From contig JAADHD010000218.1 in NCBI GenBank assembly GCA_013152075.1, positions 906 through 6,037 of the forward strand: a stretch of DNA of 5,132 nucleotides, given 5' to 3'. The notes beneath the pieces were generated by a model. That model saw nothing but the letters and a program-made list of their open reading frames with translations, searched no databases and had not been told where the DNA came from. Positions 4,750 through 5,132 of this stretch are shown here, piece after piece. The stretch's first letter is position 1; every line of letters begins with the position of its first letter. This DNA is from Verrucomicrobiota bacterium (lineage in GTDB: Bacteria; Verrucomicrobiota; Verrucomicrobiia; Verrucomicrobiales; DEV007). The position numbers and the translations under genes are program-made.

Positions 4750-5132
4750 ATGTTGAATGTTGTCCTTATAGAACCGGAGATCCCCCCGAACACTGGAAAT
4801 ATCGGGCGCTTATGTCTTTCGACAGGCGCTTGTTTGCATTTGGTGGGCCCACTGGGATTCTCTTTGAGCGACAAAGCATTGAAACGCGCGGGTTTAGATT
4901 ATTGGCCAGATGTTGATTTGCACCAATGGGAGTCGTTTGAGCAATTAAAGGCAGTCGCCGATAAGCAGGCGACGTTCTATTACCTGACGACAAAAACGGA
5001 ACGAGTATACTGGGGCGCGCCGTTTTCAGATAACGACTATATTGTATTTGGAGCGGAAACGAGAGGCTTGCCGCAGACCTTGTTAGATGAGAATGAGTCT
5101 ACGGCATTGACCATTCCGCAAAAATCCGGGCG
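4750..5132 (+). CDS. trmL: tRNA (cytidine(34)-2'-O)-methyltransferase, TrmL/SPOUT family (3' end cut by the window)
   Basis: TrmL methylates the 2'-hydroxyl of the wobble base of certain leucine tRNAs, using S-adenosylmethionine, as a trefoil-knot SPOUT dimer in the cytosol. The visible 127 residues start MLNVVLIEPEIPPNTGNIGR. This contains motif 1 (N14, G16-N17, R20) and is very close to E. coli TrmL as I remember it. LVGPTGFSLSDKALKRAGLDY follows, then the SAM-binding motif 2 FGAETRGLP (100-108). The frame runs off the edge at IPQKSG, where motif 3 (usually R-S-x-N-L-S) should follow, so roughly 25-30 residues are missing. No Shine-Dalgarno site precedes ATG 4750, but conservation from the first residue supports it. 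No clear promoter is visible in the 48 bases after the terminator. Confidence 0.94.
   Translation, partial: MLNVVLIEPEIPPNTGNIGRLCLSTGACLHLVGPLGFSLSDKALKRAGLDYWPDVDLHQWESFEQLKAVADKQATFYYLTTKTERVYWGAPFSDNDYIVFGAETRGLPQTLLDENESTALTIPQKSG

Noticed and set aside
4766..4993. Minus-strand open frame of 75 codons
   Set aside because: It is antisense to trmL, which shows conserved motifs 1 and 2 across the same bases.

Overview
The window looks like ordinary chromosomal DNA of a Gram-negative bacterium, most likely a member of the Verrucomicrobiota and possibly of the Opitutae/Puniceicoccales side. Three things point there. One is a secreted protein joining a TPR-like repeat to an STN-like domain, a combination I associate with Verrucomicrobia and Planctomycetes. 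Another is the FabG-like SDR with its unusual N- and C-termini. The third is the mixed use of Shine-Dalgarno sites: strong before two genes and absent or weak before the others. The taxonomic call is inference from protein style; the window has no marker such as 16S rRNA. I see no mobile element, tRNA, rRNA or CRISPR array.

Layout. The left edge holds the last 13 codons of an unknown gene, ending in a Thr-Ala-Lys/Asp tandem repeat, and a strong intrinsic terminator lies about 90 bases downstream. Next comes nuoA (complex I subunit A), standing alone rather than leading a nuoABCD run. It converges on a class III PLP aminotransferase of the 4-aminobutyrate/ornithine aminotransferase type on the minus strand. 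A 226-base divergent region separates the aminotransferase from a rightward cluster of three close genes: a secreted TPR/STN-like protein, a FabG-like short-chain dehydrogenase and a small TPR-like lipoprotein. The ribosomal genes rplU (L21) and rpmA (L27) follow and are closed by a perfect intrinsic terminator. The window ends inside trmL, the wobble-base tRNA 2'-O-methyltransferase.

How the genes fit together. rplU and rpmA form a classical ribosomal pair, though obg does not follow. The three-gene cluster before them may be one transcript, since no terminator is visible within it; two of its products are predicted to act in the envelope, and their joint role is unknown. nuoA, the aminotransferase and trmL are housekeeping or metabolic functions with no evident link to each other. 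I found no clear new system. The points most worth a second look are the mixed SDR fingerprint, the secretin-like domain without a pore domain, the cysteine group in the aminotransferase, and a short reading frame interlocked with the first terminator.
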